The notes beneath the pieces are model-generated. The model was not told the origin of the DNA. It saw only the letters and a list, made by a program, of their open reading frames with translations, and made no database searches. Below, in pieces: positions 6,488-7,156 of a DNA stretch of 7,156 nucleotides. Source of the stretch: Actinomycetes bacterium (GTDB lineage Bacteria; Actinomycetota; Actinomycetes; Propionibacteriales; Propionibacteriaceae). Position numbers and translations under genes: made by a program. Numbering within the stretch: position 1 is the stretch's first letter; every line of letters begins with the position of its first letter. Where the stretch lies: NCBI GenBank assembly GCA_023432725.1, contig JAEYUH010000257.1:1-7156 (forward strand), given 5' to 3'.

Positions 6488-7156
6488 TCAGCCCACCGCC
6501 CCCTCCATCTGCAGCTCGATCAGCCGGTTGAGTTCGAGGGCGTACTCCATCGGGAGTTCGCGGGCGATCGGCTCGATGAAACCGCGCACGATCATCGCCA
6601 TCGCCTCGTCCTCGCCCATCCCGCGGCTCATCAGGTAGAAGAGCTGGTCGTCGCTGACCTTCGAGCCGGTTGCCTCGTGGGCCATCGACACGTCGTCCTC
6701 GCGGACGTCCACGTAGGGGTAGGTGTCCGAGCGCGACACGGTGTCGACCAGCAACGCATCGCACTTGACCGAACTGGCCGAGTGGTGCGCGCCCTCCTGG
6801 ACCTGCACCAGGCCGCGGTAGGACGCCCGGCCGCCGCCGCGGGCCACCGACTTGGAGATGATCGAGCTGGAGGTGTGCGGGGCGGCGTGCACCATCTTCG
6901 AACCGGCGTCCTGGTGCTGGCCCTCTCCGGCGAAGGCGATGGACAGCGTCTCGCCGCGGGAGTGCTCGCCGAGCAGGTACACGGCCGGGTACTTCATGGT
7001 GACCTTGGACCCGATGTTGCCGTCGATCCACTCCATGGTGGCGCCCTCGTCACAGGTGGCGCGCTTGGTGACCAGGTTGTACACGTTGGTCGACCAGTTC
7101 TGGATCGTGGTGTAGCGGACCCTGGCGTTCTTCTTCACGATGATCTCGACGACTGC
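6488..7156 (-). CDS. sufB: Fe-S cluster assembly scaffold protein SufB, 5' partial
   Basis: The C-terminal 222 residues of SufB are visible; the frame runs off the right edge, and SufB is usually about 470-480 residues, so somewhat over half is missing. A GTG at 7138 is an internal valine in the conserved [17 protein letters not shown]. Functional residues align with E. coli SufB by eye. Visible Cys35 in TKRATCDEG matches Cys254 (sulfur entry), Cys132 in SVKCDALL matches Cys405 (cluster site), and His160-Glu161 in AHEATGSK match the HEAT motif near residues 433-434. These are the only two cysteines in the visible part. The C-terminal [13 protein letters not shown] and the helices after it form the SufC-binding region. 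It is the first gene of the operon seen here. A regulator such as SufR may lie upstream outside the window, but this cannot be checked. Confidence 0.97.
   Translation of the reverse strand, partial: AVVEIIVKKNARVRYTTIQNWSTNVYNLVTKRATCDEGATMEWIDGNIGSKVTMKYPAVYLLGEHSRGETLSIAFAGEGQHQDAGSKMVHAAPHTSSSIISKSVARGGGRASYRGLVQVQEGAHHSASSVKCDALLVDTVSRSDTYPYVDVREDDVSMAHEATGSKVSDDQLFYLMSRGMGEDEAMAMIVRGFIEPIARELPMEYALELNRLIELQMEGAVG

Noticed and set aside
5382..6638. A 418-codon open frame on the plus strand opposite sufD
   Set aside because: It is an antisense shadow caused by GC-rich third positions. No recognisable protein appears, and it crosses the sufD start and sufB end without respecting gene boundaries.
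6441..7031. A long in-frame upstream extension of sufD (197 extra residues)
   Set aside because: The extra part is an Arg- and Gly-rich out-of-frame reading of sufB. SufD homology begins near the ATG at 6440, which has a ribosome site.
7136..7138. A GTG as the start of a short SufB
   Set aside because: It is an internal valine of a conserved SufB stretch; the frame stays open to the right edge.

Overview
The window comes from a high-GC bacterium, almost certainly an actinomycete. Evidence: very GC-rich third codon positions, GTG starts alongside ATG, an Eis-family acetyltransferase, and a SUF iron-sulfur operon in the actinobacterial order with SufU as sulfur carrier and a small Rieske gene between sufD and sufC. 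A Propionibacteriales/Nocardioidaceae-like source is a guess from the look of the proteins, not something the window proves.

Layout. Positions 1-1050 (+) hold the C-terminal part of an Eis-family GNAT N-acetyltransferase whose start lies left of the window. After a 100-nt gap comes ctlX (1151-2065, +), a guanidino-modifying-fold hydrolase probably acting on citrulline or a related compound. The rest (2066-7156) is on the minus strand. Read right to left in the direction of transcription it is: sufB (start beyond the right edge), sufD, a Rieske-type [2Fe-2S] protein, sufC, sufS, sufU and sufT. Every gene pair from sufD onward either overlaps by 4-8 nt or is separated by 4 nt; only sufB-sufD has a real gap (47 nt). 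The stop codons of ctlX and sufT abut with no base between them. No stretch over 300 nt lacks a gene, and I saw no tRNA, rRNA, CRISPR array, insertion sequence or long repeat.

How the genes work together. SufS takes sulfur from cysteine as a persulfide, SufU accepts it, and the SufB-SufC-SufD ATPase scaffold assembles an Fe-S cluster. SufT (MIP18/DUF59 family) assists cluster maturation or delivery. The Rieske protein is the least understood member. All key catalytic residues I could check in the SUF proteins are present, so the pathway looks functional. The two plus-strand genes have no visible functional link to it.

I did not find a previously undescribed system. This is mostly a well-known housekeeping operon. 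The points worth a second look are the Rieske member, the zero-gap convergent junction, and a few substitutions at conserved positions.
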